Counted from the stretch's first letter, positions 19,496-28,475 are shown. The stretch is DNA of 49,032 nt from Candidatus Desantisbacteria bacterium CG1_02_49_89 (GCA_001871075.1 MNUP01000047.1:1-49032); one strand, 5' to 3'. Numbers and translations: made by a program. The notes: generated by a model from the letters alone, not told the origin.

Positions 19496-19548
19496 GACGG
19501 GTGGAAGAGTGGAACGACAGGCGTTCATTTATACAGAGCACCCAGGAA
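19496..19548. repeat. tRNA-locus shared segment, copy S
   Basis: GACGGGTGGAAGAGTGGAACGACAGGCGTTCATTTATACAGAGCACCCAGGAA; aligns with 15834..15886. Confidence 0.75.
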
Positions 19549-19599
19549 CCGCATCACTTATGTTAACCGATGATTAATTGTAATATTTTGGGTTGGGAT

Positions 19600-19661
19600 C
19601 CGCCCGTACCTTTCAGGTCGGGCGAGATCTCGCCCACTTGCCTATAAGGCAAGATGGGCGG
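19600..19661. repeat. tRNA-Ser upstream double-hairpin element, copy 3
   Basis: CCGCCC-GTACCTTTCAGGTC-GGGCGAGATCTCGCCC-ACTTGCCTATAAGGCAAGAT-GGGCGG. Confidence 0.75.
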
Positions 19662-19747
19662 AGAGATGGCCGAGCGGCTTAAGGCGTGCGCTTGGAGAGC
19701 GTATAACCTGAAAGGGTTCGTGGGTTCGAATCCCACTCTCTCCGCCA
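19660..19747 (+). tRNA. tRNA-Ser (anticodon GGA)
   Basis: GGAGAGA/TCTCTCC acceptor, loop TTGGAGA, long variable arm, GTGGG-TTCGAAT-CCCAC T-arm, encoded CCA. Confidence 0.93.
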
Positions 19748-19820
19748 TACTACGCTCTACCTGATTATGCACAGGAAGTGTACCGAGCTTCGAATGGCAG
19801 GTTTTTAAAAAGGTAAAAAA

Positions 19821-20075
19821 ATGTATTATGTATATATTTTAAAAGATCAAGACAACAAAACATATATTGGTTCAACCAATAACATAGAAAGAAGACTCAG
19901 GGAACACGGGGAAGGTTGTTGTTATTCGACAAGATATTTTAAGAAAGCAGTTCTAGAAGCATATATTGCTGTGAAGGATGAGTCAACAGCAAGAAAGTTG
20001 GAAAAGTATTTAAAGGTAGGTTCAGGCAAAGCATTTCTTAAAAAGAGAATTTTAACTGACGAAGCCTCGGCGTAG
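19821..20075 (+). CDS. Small GIY-YIG nuclease domain protein
   Basis: MYYVYILKDQDNKTYIGSTNNIERRLREHGEG...ARKLEKYLKVGSGKAFLKKRI. Confidence 0.9.
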   Translation: MYYVYILKDQDNKTYIGSTNNIERRLREHGEGCCYSTRYFKKAVLEAYIAVKDESTARKLEKYLKVGSGKAFLKKRILTDEASA

Positions 20076-20079
20076 TCAG

Positions 20080-20094
20080 TCCCACTCTCTCCGC
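20080..20094. repeat. Duplicated tRNA-Ser 3' end
   Basis: TCCCACTCTCTCCGC is identical to 19731..19745 in tRNA-Ser. Confidence 0.85.
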
Positions 20095-20212
20095 AGTTTT
20101 TCGCTACAGCGAAAAACTAGAGCAATTGAGCAATGGAAAATAGAAAATGGATAAAGACAAAGCGATATTGCGGTCTATTTTCTATTGATCCATTTTCGGA
20201 AATTTTGCTATA
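20094..20212. repeat. Post-tRNA module, copy B
   Basis: AGTTTTTCGCTACAGCGAAAAACTAGAGCAATTGAGCAATGGAAAATAGA...GATATTGCGGTCTATTTTCTATTGATCCATTTTC; aligns with 16014..16136. Confidence 0.75.
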
Positions 20213-20244
20213 GTTTATAGTCTAATGATCGAATAGAGGCTTAA

Positions 20245-21969
20245 ATGGCTTACCTTACTTTAGCGAGAAAATACAGGCCGCAGGACTTCGACGGAGTTGT
20301 GGGCCAGTCGCACATTACACAGACCCTGAAGAACTCCCTTGAATCCGGCAGGATTTCGCACGCTTACCTTTTTAGCGGGCCCAGGGGCATCGGAAAAACT
20401 TCAACGGCAAGGATCCTGGCAAAATGCCTGAACTGCGAAAAGGGCCCCACGGTCAATCCCTGCGGTAAATGCTCTATGTGCCTGGAGATAACCGAGGGTT
20501 CGTCCATGGATATCGTTGAGATAGACGCGGCATCGCACAGGGGCATAGATGAGGCAAAAGATCTGATTGAAAAGGTAAGATTTGTATCAGGGGCCGCGCG
20601 GTATAAAATGTATATCATTGACGAAGTGCATATGTTAACCCCCCAAAGCTTTAACGCTCTCTTGAAAACCATAGAGGAACCTCCCCCAAATGTAATATTT
20701 GTTCTTGCCACCACAGCTCCGCATGATATCCCCCAGACGATCCTTTCGCGCTGCCAGTGGTTTGTTTTCAGGCGCATCTCGGTGCAGGATATGATAAAGC
20801 ACCTGGCAAGGATAAGCAGCCTGGAGAAGATCAAGATCAGCGAGAGCTCGCTTTTCGCGATAGCAAGGCATTCGGAAGGTTCCCTGAGGGACGCTGAGGT
20901 GAGCCTTGAGCAGGTGATCTCATTCAGCGGCACCGACGTGCAGGATGAAGACGTAAGTGCGCTCCTGGGCGTGATAAAGCTTGATTTCTACAGGAACTAT
21001 TTCAAAGGCATAATTACCGGGGATGTGCAGTCCGCGGTCAGCCTGACAGGCGAGATCATGGACAGCGGTTATGAGATAGACGATTTTATCCAGGGCTTGC
21101 AGGAATACGCGCGCAACCTTATAGTGCTCAAGGACGGCCAGGCCCGGGTTTCAGACGCGAATCTTTCCCTGGTTGACCTTCCGGTTGAGGACGTAAAAAA
21201 GCTGAAGGAAGAAACCGCGTGTTTCAGCGAGGAAGAACTTGTGTGGATGGTGGACGCGATCTCGCAGGCGCAGAAAGACCTGCACAATTTCGGGATGGGC
21301 GGCCAGGAAAGGCTGATACTTGAACTGATGGCGATAAGGCTGGTAAAGCACGGCATAAAAAAGCAGGCCGGTGCCGCATCGAAAAACCCGGAAGCCCGGC
21401 AGGTTGCTGTCCAGCCGACAAAGGATCATGCTCCTGTTCCTCCTCCCCCTACTGTTCCGCATCCTGCTCCGCAGGAGCAGGACAAACCGAAGGTTGTTCC
21501 TGCTGTTGCGCCAAAGGTTGGGCAGGCGCAGCCCGCTTCGCGCAGCGATAACGAAGATCCCCGTCCTGCACCGGCCCCAAAGGAAAAAATTGCGCCCGGG
21601 CATAAAGAAATAAGCCTTGAAGCAGTGCTGGAAGGATGGGGAAGTTTTGTGCAGATCATTAAGGAAAAAAAGCCGGGTATGGCTCAATTTCTGGAAGAGG
21701 CAAGGCCGAAGGAGTTGAAAGAAGGCACACTCACGGTATCTTTCAATAAAGAACTTGAGTTCCAGAGAAAAAGGGCAGAGGAAAAAGAGGATAAAAGTTT
21801 TATTGAGTCAACGCTTAAAGAAGTATACAGCGTGCCTTTGAAGATCAAGTACCTGCCCGGCGATCACGCGCAGGAAGAAAAGATCAAGAAGGCCGAGGAT
21901 GAGCCGCTCTTGAAAAAGACGCTTGAGATTTTCAAGGCAAAAATAGTGGACAGAAAGAAAATCCAGTGA
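20245..21969 (+). CDS. dnaX: DNA polymerase III subunit gamma/tau
   Basis: MAYLTLARKYRPQDFDGVVGQSHITQTL, FSGPRGIGKTSTARI, IIDEVHMLTPQSFNALLKTIEEPP. Confidence 0.95.
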   Translation: MAYLTLARKYRPQDFDGVVGQSHITQTLKNSLESGRISHAYLFSGPRGIGKTSTARILAKCLNCEKGPTVNPCGKCSMCLEITEGSSMDIVEIDAASHRGIDEAKDLIEKVRFVSGAARYKMYIIDEVHMLTPQSFNALLKTIEEPPPNVIFVLATTAPHDIPQTILSRCQWFVFRRISVQDMIKHLARISSLEKIKISESSLFAIARHSEGSLRDAEVSLEQVISFSGTDVQDEDVSALLGVIKLDFYRNYFKGIITGDVQSAVSLTGEIMDSGYEIDDFIQGLQEYARNLIVLKDGQARVSDANLSLVDLPVEDVKKLKEETACFSEEELVWMVDAISQAQKDLHNFGMGGQERLILELMAIRLVKHGIKKQAGAASKNPEARQVAVQPTKDHAPVPPPPTVPHPAPQEQDKPKVVPAVAPKVGQAQPASRSDNEDPRPAPAPKEKIAPGHKEISLEAVLEGWGSFVQIIKEKKPGMAQFLEEARPKELKEGTLTVSFNKELEFQRKRAEEKEDKSFIESTLKEVYSVPLKIKYLPGDHAQEEKIKKAEDEPLLKKTLEIFKAKIVDRKKIQ

Positions 21970-21979
21970 GGAGGTCTTT

Positions 21980-22702
21980 ATGAAGAAGATATTTATGTTT
22001 TTGGCGATTGCATTAACTTTCAACTTTTCCCTATGGGATCCCTTTGGGACAACTTTTTTAATTTCAAACTGTTTCTCGCAGGAGAAAGGGCTTGTGGCTT
22101 ACTGGAGTTTTGACGAGGGCTCAGGCAAAATTGCCAAGGACGCGGCGGGCAAGAACAACGGTGATATTATCGACGCGGAGTGGACAGCGGGGAAGGTTGG
22201 GAAAGCGCTTAAATTCAGCGGCGAAGGCAGTTTCATAGATATTCCCGTTTCTGACAGCCTTAACATTGACGGTTCGGTTACGGTGGAGTTGTGGGTGAAG
22301 CATGAAGGGGATGAATACAAGGAATGGGAATGCATACTTGCAAAGGGCGATCACGCTTACAGGCTGCATATCCGCCCGGGAACTTTTGAATTTGATTTCG
22401 GGGTGAATACGGGCGGCGAATTCCACGACCAGGTTTCCGGCATAAAACCCGAACCCGGCAAGTGGTACCACGTCGCGGGGACATATGACGGCGCTAAAAC
22501 ATGCGTATATGTTAACGGAAAGCTTGCCGCTTCAGGCGCTGAATGGTCCGGGCCCATAGACACAAACGACCTGGACCTGTATATCGGGGACAACAGCGAG
22601 GCAACAGGCAGGTTTTTTAAGGGGATCATAGACGAGGTAAGGATCTACAGCAGGGCGCTTTCCGAAGCAGAGATAAAAACGCGCTACGATAAGGAAAAAT
22701 AG
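21980..22702 (+). CDS. Secreted LamG/concanavalin A-like domain protein
   Basis: Signal peptide; GLVAYWSFDEGSGKIAKDAAGKNNGDI...WYHVAGTYDGAKTCVYVNGKL...IIDEVRIYSRALSEAEI. Confidence 0.88.
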   Translation: MKKIFMFLAIALTFNFSLWDPFGTTFLISNCFSQEKGLVAYWSFDEGSGKIAKDAAGKNNGDIIDAEWTAGKVGKALKFSGEGSFIDIPVSDSLNIDGSVTVELWVKHEGDEYKEWECILAKGDHAYRLHIRPGTFEFDFGVNTGGEFHDQVSGIKPEPGKWYHVAGTYDGAKTCVYVNGKLAASGAEWSGPIDTNDLDLYIGDNSEATGRFFKGIIDEVRIYSRALSEAEIKTRYDKEK

Positions 22703-22707
22703 GCTAT

Positions 22708-23475
22708 ATGGAACAGGATCACGCAGGCGCGGCCCAGGCAGCAGGAGAGGTTTTTTACAGGTTTATCTGGACCGCCTACGACAACCTGGGAAAGCTTATA
22801 CTGGCCAATGTGCTTTGGTTCGCCATGACGGTTCCCTTTTTCACCGTGTTTTTGTGCAGGCGCAAAATGCCTGATGCTCTCTATTTTGCCGTGTTCCTGG
22901 GTTCCATCCTGCTTTCCGCGATCGCTTATTCGTCGGTTGCCGGCCTTACGTTCTCGATCGCAGAGGGCAGGGACACGGATGTTATAAGGGAATTTTTTTC
23001 CCGGATGAAAAAGAGCTGGAGGAAGTCCGCGGTCCTTAGCCTGGCAATCCTGGCAGTCGCGCTTGCGGCTGTCGCTGACATAAGGTTTTATGCCGGGGTG
23101 AGAACAAGCGGTATTTTAAGGGTGATCCTGACCGGGGCCGGTATATTTATACTGTTTGCTGCCGGGATGATGCAGGATTATATTTTTCCGCTTCTTGCCC
23201 AGAGGGACATTAAAGCCGGGGATAACCTAAAGACAAGCGCGGCCCTTGTTATTGACAACTTCGGTTTTACGTTTATAATTTTCTTCCAGGGGTTGCTGCT
23301 ATTTTTCATTTTCGGCGTTTCGCTTGTCGGAATCCCTTTTTTCTTCGCGTCTTTTCCCAGCCTGCTTTTCAACACCGGATTGAAAGTACTTTCAGTAAGA
23401 AAGTACGGGATGCCCGGAGAGCTGAGGGACGAAAAAAGGGGATGGAAGGAATTCTGGCAGCCGTGGAAAACATAA
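22708..23475 (+). CDS. Multi-pass membrane protein (possibly YesL/DUF624-like)
   Basis: FYRFIWTAYDNLGKLILANVLWFAMTVPFFTVF; several hydrophobic helices. Confidence 0.5.
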   Translation: MEQDHAGAAQAAGEVFYRFIWTAYDNLGKLILANVLWFAMTVPFFTVFLCRRKMPDALYFAVFLGSILLSAIAYSSVAGLTFSIAEGRDTDVIREFFSRMKKSWRKSAVLSLAILAVALAAVADIRFYAGVRTSGILRVILTGAGIFILFAAGMMQDYIFPLLAQRDIKAGDNLKTSAALVIDNFGFTFIIFFQGLLLFFIFGVSLVGIPFFFASFPSLLFNTGLKVLSVRKYGMPGELRDEKRGWKEFWQPWKT

Positions 23476-23623
23476 AAACAGTGTCAGCGTGTCAGCGTGT
23501 CAGAGTGTCAGAGCAAAAGCAAGGAATTGATTGTAACTCAGGGCTTCAGCCCTGATTTAGATAATCATTGTAATCACAAGTTAAAAATCACTGTAATCAG
23601 TTTCTTAAAAAAAGGAGGGGAAG

Positions 23624-23860
23624 ATGTTAACTTTTATCGGTGGTATCGTGGCGTTAGTCGTCGGTGCGTGGTTGTGGACAATTACAATAGCCGGGCACCA
23701 GTTATTCAGGCTTTTTCTTAAGGCGCTGGCAGCCGTAGTGCCATTCTGCCTGGTTATGATGGGGATCGTGGGGATAATCGCGGGTATTTCAAGCATTAAG
23801 GAAAAAGCCGCGGAGAAAAAGGAAGAGAAAAAAGAGCCTGTTCCGGAAGAAAAGAAATAG
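23624..23860 (+). CDS. Small hypothetical membrane protein with charged tail
   Basis: Strong RBS AAAGGAGGGGAAG; two TM-like segments; KEKAAEKKEEKKEPVPEEKK tail. Confidence 0.55.
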   Translation: MLTFIGGIVALVVGAWLWTITIAGHQLFRLFLKALAAVVPFCLVMMGIVGIIAGISSIKEKAAEKKEEKKEPVPEEKK

Positions 23861-25308
<1,448 letters not shown>

Positions 25309-25346
25309 GGATTAGTGATCAGGGATCAGATATTAGGGAAGGAAAT

Positions 25347-25382
25347 AAAAAAAGCCGCGGAGGAAATTCCGCGGCTTTTTTA
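25347..25382. terminator. Bidirectional rho-independent terminator between eno and asd
   Basis: AAAAAAAGCCGCGGAGGAAATTCCGCGGCTTTTTT. Confidence 0.92.
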
Positions 25383-25387
25383 ATAAT

Positions 25388-25436
25388 GGGGACAGTCCCG
25401 TTCTACCGCTTTCGGCCGGTAAACGGGACAGTCCCC
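25388..25436. repeat. GGGACAGTCCC element, copy a (overlaps 3' end of asd)
   Basis: GGGGACAGTCCCGTTCTACCGCTTTCGGCCGGTAAACGGGACAGTCCCC. Confidence 0.85.
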
Positions 25437-26494
25437 TGCTTTATAAGCAGTTCCGCGATCTGGACGGCGTTGAGAGCCGCGCCCTTGCGCAGGTTATCTG
25501 AAACCACCCACAGGTTGAGCCCGAAAGGTATTGATCTGTCCTCGCGTATCCTTCCGACGTATACAGGGTCTGTGCCCGCTGCATCAACAGGCAGGGGGTA
25601 TTCCGATCTTGCGGGGTCATCAACCACTGCGACCCCCGGAGCTTTCCGCAGGATCTTTTTCGCTTCGCTGGCAGTCAGTTTTTTTCCGAATTCAAGGTTC
25701 ACTGCCTCGGAATGGCTCACGAATACGGGAACCCTGACGCAGGTTGCGGTCAGAGGCATCCGCGGTTCGTCCATGATCTTGCGGGTCTCGTTAACCATCT
25801 TCATTTCTTCCTTAGTGTAGCCGTTCTCTTCGAACTTGTCAATGTGGGGGAAGAGGTTGAAGGCGATCTGGTGGGGAAGAACCTTACCTTTTTGGGACAG
25901 TCCCGATTCTACCCCCCGATGTCCATCGGGGCGGTAAATCTGGGACAGTCCCCACCCTGAGGCTACGATTTTTTTTGTTTCCGCCTTCATTTGCTCAACG
26001 GCCTCTTTACCCCAGCCGGATACTGACTGGTACGTTGAAACCACGATCCTTTTGATGCCTGCCTTAAGGTGCAGGGGGTATATCGCCACCACCATCTGTA
26101 TCGTGGAGCAGTTGGGATTGGCTATTATGCTTTTATGCTCAAACGCGGCATCAGGATTGACCTCGGGAACGACAAGAGGAACATCTTTGTCCATCCTGAA
26201 CGCGTTGCTGTTGTCGATCACCACAGCCCCGGATCTTGCCGCTACCGGGGAAAATTCCTTGCTCAGTTCAGCCCCGATCGAAAACAGGGCATAGTCTATC
26301 CCTTTGAAGGAATTATTACCCAGGATCTCGACCTTCCCGGTTTCGCCTTTGAATTTTAAGTTCCTGCCCGCGGAGCGTTCGGAAGCAAGCAGCCGGATCT
26401 TTTTAACAGGGAACCGGCGCCGCTCCAGGGTCCTCATCATTTCCTGCCCTACAAGCCCGGTTGCGCCTACCACCGCCACATTATACTGCTTCAC
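25403..26494 (-). CDS. asd: Aspartate-semialdehyde dehydrogenase
   Basis: MKQYNVAVVGATGLVGQEMMRTLERRRFPV...IIANPNCSTIQMVVAIYPLH...VSTYQSVSGWGKEAVEQ; GTG start. Confidence 0.94.
   Translation of the reverse strand: MKQYNVAVVGATGLVGQEMMRTLERRRFPVKKIRLLASERSAGRNLKFKGETGKVEILGNNSFKGIDYALFSIGAELSKEFSPVAARSGAVVIDNSNAFRMDKDVPLVVPEVNPDAAFEHKSIIANPNCSTIQMVVAIYPLHLKAGIKRIVVSTYQSVSGWGKEAVEQMKAETKKIVASGWGLSQIYRPDGHRGVESGLSQKGKVLPHQIAFNLFPHIDKFEENGYTKEEMKMVNETRKIMDEPRMPLTATCVRVPVFVSHSEAVNLEFGKKLTASEAKKILRKAPGVAVVDDPARSEYPLPVDAAGTDPVYVGRIREDRSIPFGLNLWVVSDNLRKGAALNAVQIAELLIKQGTVPFTGRKR
25894..25953. repeat. GGGACAGTCCC element, copy b, inside asd
   Basis: GGGACAGTCCCGATTCTACCCCCCGATGTCCATCGGGGCGGTAAATCTGGGACAGTCCCC. 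Confidence 0.85.
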
Positions 26495-26508
26495 GGTAAC
26501 TCCTTAAA

Positions 26509-26614
26509 AAATAACCACGGAGACACTGAGACACGGTCGCCCCTGCGGCGACCCGCCGATGAGGCGGGAGACTATCTTAAAAATATTTTCTCTGTGCCTC
26601 TGTGCCTCTGTGGT
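26509..26614. repeat. Intergenic inverted word array with nested palindromes
   Basis: ACCACGGAGACACTGAGACACGG-TCGCCCCTGCGGCGA-CCCGCCGATGAGGCGGG-...-CTCTGTGCCTCTGTGCCTCTGTGGTTCAT. Confidence 0.85.
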
Positions 26615-27700
26615 TCATTTTGTGTTTTTAATGAATTTGCAGACCAGGTCGCCGACCTCGCTTGTGCCCATTCCCATTTTACCTGCCGCAAGGTCCTTGA
26701 TATGCCCTTCATTTACGATCTTAATGACGGCGTCTTCAACTGCCTTTGCCGCTTTTGCCTCACCAAGCGTTTCAAGCATCATTCCGGCAGCGCAGATCGC
26801 CGCCAGCGGGTTTATCATGTTCTTGCCGGCGTATTTGGGAGCGGAGCCGTGTATGGGTTCAAACATCGATACTCCTTCCGGGTTAAGGTTCGCGCCTGCG
26901 GCGATCCCCATCCCTCCCTGTATCACAGCGCCCAGGTCCGTTATTATGTCCCCGAACATGTTGCACGTGACTATGACGTCGAAATATTCGGGATTTTTTA
27001 CCATCCACATGCAGGTCGCGTCCACGAACGCGTAGTCCTTCCGGACGCCCGGAAATTCATTTCCGACTTCCGCGAAGGTCCTGCGCCAAAGGTCGTGGGC
27101 GTACGTCAGGACATTCGCCTTATCGCAGAGCGTGAGCATTTTTCTCCCGCCCCGCTTTTCCGTAAATGCGTAGGCAAACCTTATGATCCTTTCAACGCCC
27201 TTCCTGGTGTTTATGTCCTCCTGGATGGCGACTTCGTCAGGGGTGCCTTTTTTCAGGAATCCGCCCGCGCCGCAATACGCGCCTTCGGTGTTTTCCCTGA
27301 CAACAACGAAGTTAATATCCGCAGGCCCTTTGTCTTTCAGGGGAGTCCACACGCCGGGATAGAGTTTGACGGGGCGCAGGTTCACGTATTGGTCAAGGGC
27401 GAACCTTATTTTTAAAAGCAATCCTTTTTCAAGCAATCCCGGTTCAACCCGGGGATCGCCGACAGCGCCCAGGTAAATAGCGTCCGCCTTTCTGAATTCT
27501 TCGATGGCGGAATCAGGAAGGATCTCTTTTGTCCTGATGTATCTTTCCGCCCCGAAATCGTAATTGATGCGGTTGAATTTCAGCCCGAATTTGCCGCTTA
27601 CCGCGTCCAGGATCTTCGATCCCTCGCGTATTATTTCGGGGCCGACCCCGTCGCCGGGCAGAACCGCTACGTCATAACTTTTTTTATTGCTGTCCTTCAC
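26615..27700 (-). CDS. Isopropylmalate/isocitrate dehydrogenase family protein (3-isopropylmalate dehydrogenase-like)
   Basis: YDVAVLPGDGVGPEIIREG...LRPVKLYPGVWTPLK...VVVRENTEGAYCG...MFEPIHGSAPKYAGKNMINPLAAI; could be leuB. Confidence 0.85.
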   Translation of the reverse strand: MKDSNKKSYDVAVLPGDGVGPEIIREGSKILDAVSGKFGLKFNRINYDFGAERYIRTKEILPDSAIEEFRKADAIYLGAVGDPRVEPGLLEKGLLLKIRFALDQYVNLRPVKLYPGVWTPLKDKGPADINFVVVRENTEGAYCGAGGFLKKGTPDEVAIQEDINTRKGVERIIRFAYAFTEKRGGRKMLTLCDKANVLTYAHDLWRRTFAEVGNEFPGVRKDYAFVDATCMWMVKNPEYFDVIVTCNMFGDIITDLGAVIQGGMGIAAGANLNPEGVSMFEPIHGSAPKYAGKNMINPLAAICAAGMMLETLGEAKAAKAVEDAVIKIVNEGHIKDLAAGKMGMGTSEVGDLVCKFIKNTK

Positions 27701-28466
27701 CTGTTTTCTCCTTTTCCTGTGCCTCAAGCCTTTTCATTATGCTGGTTTCTGTCTGCGTCTTGTCCACCGGTATATCAAGCGTTATGGTCCTTTTACCGCT
27801 GGAAAGCTTTACGGATCTTCTGTCTATTGAAACCACCTTGTAGCCGTCTATCACGTCGTTCAGCTGGAGTATCTGGTTATTGATGACAACGGATGATTCC
27901 CCGTTTTTCGACTTGATGGTGCCGTTCAGTGTGAACGGGGAGGCATTTTTCATTTCTTCCCTGGAAAAACCGGATGTATAGTCAGCCATGTCGTCGGGCG
28001 TAAATTTTATGGACCCGAAATATTTTTCGATCCCTACAGCCGGTGCCAGGGGGTCTCTCCTGCCCCTTGAAGAATAATCAAACCTCTGCGCAAGTTCCTT
28101 TGCCTGCAGTTCTTTCAGTAGTTTCTGCGTTCCTGACGTTGCCTGCGTGGATTGTTTGACCGCTGCCGCAGGCACTGCGGCTTTGGGAGCCGGGGCTTGT
28201 ACCTTCGGCTGTTTTGCGGCCGGTTGCTGCGGCGCGGCCGTAGGTGCCTGCGGAACTTGTTTCTCAAGGGCGCGTACCTTGACATTGGCAGTTCCGGGCG
28301 GCACAACGCCTTTTTTGCGCATGTCCGCTATTTCCTGCATGGTATATTTTTTATGAGGCAGCAATGCTTTAAAACCGCCCTTCCTCCGCACGAAGATGAA
28401 CAGGCATATAACCGCGTAAGCGGCTATATTTATTATGATGATCAGTTTTTTCAGCTTGGGGTTCAT
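27684..28466 (-). CDS. Pilus/secretion accessory protein (PilP/GspC-like) with N-terminal TM and Pro/Ala-rich linker
   Basis: One N-terminal TM; APQQPAAKQPKVQAPAPKAAVPAAA linker; YSSRGRRDPLAPAV motif; lies next to pseudopilins. Confidence 0.55.
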   Translation of the reverse strand: MNPKLKKLIIIINIAAYAVICLFIFVRRKGGFKALLPHKKYTMQEIADMRKKGVVPPGTANVKVRALEKQVPQAPTAAPQQPAAKQPKVQAPAPKAAVPAAAVKQSTQATSGTQKLLKELQAKELAQRFDYSSRGRRDPLAPAVGIEKYFGSIKFTPDDMADYTSGFSREEMKNASPFTLNGTIKSKNGESSVVINNQILQLNDVIDGYKVVSIDRRSVKLSSGKRTITLDIPVDKTQTETSIMKRLEAQEKEKTGEGQQ

Positions 28467-28475
28467 TTTTTCCTC

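Noticed and set aside
15516-20212. Classical integrative element or prophage at the tRNA genes
   Set aside because: No integrase, recombinase, capsid or plasmid genes; housekeeping genes (GH4, CBS, YjbQ, apt) lie between the two tRNA loci
21371-21613. ORF inside dnaX
   Set aside because: Overlaps the Pro/Ala-rich dnaX linker in another frame; low complexity and no RBS
23497-23721. ORF MSECQSKSKELIVTQGFSPDLDNHCNHK...
   Set aside because: Translated intergenic word array overlapping the better-supported ORF at 23624
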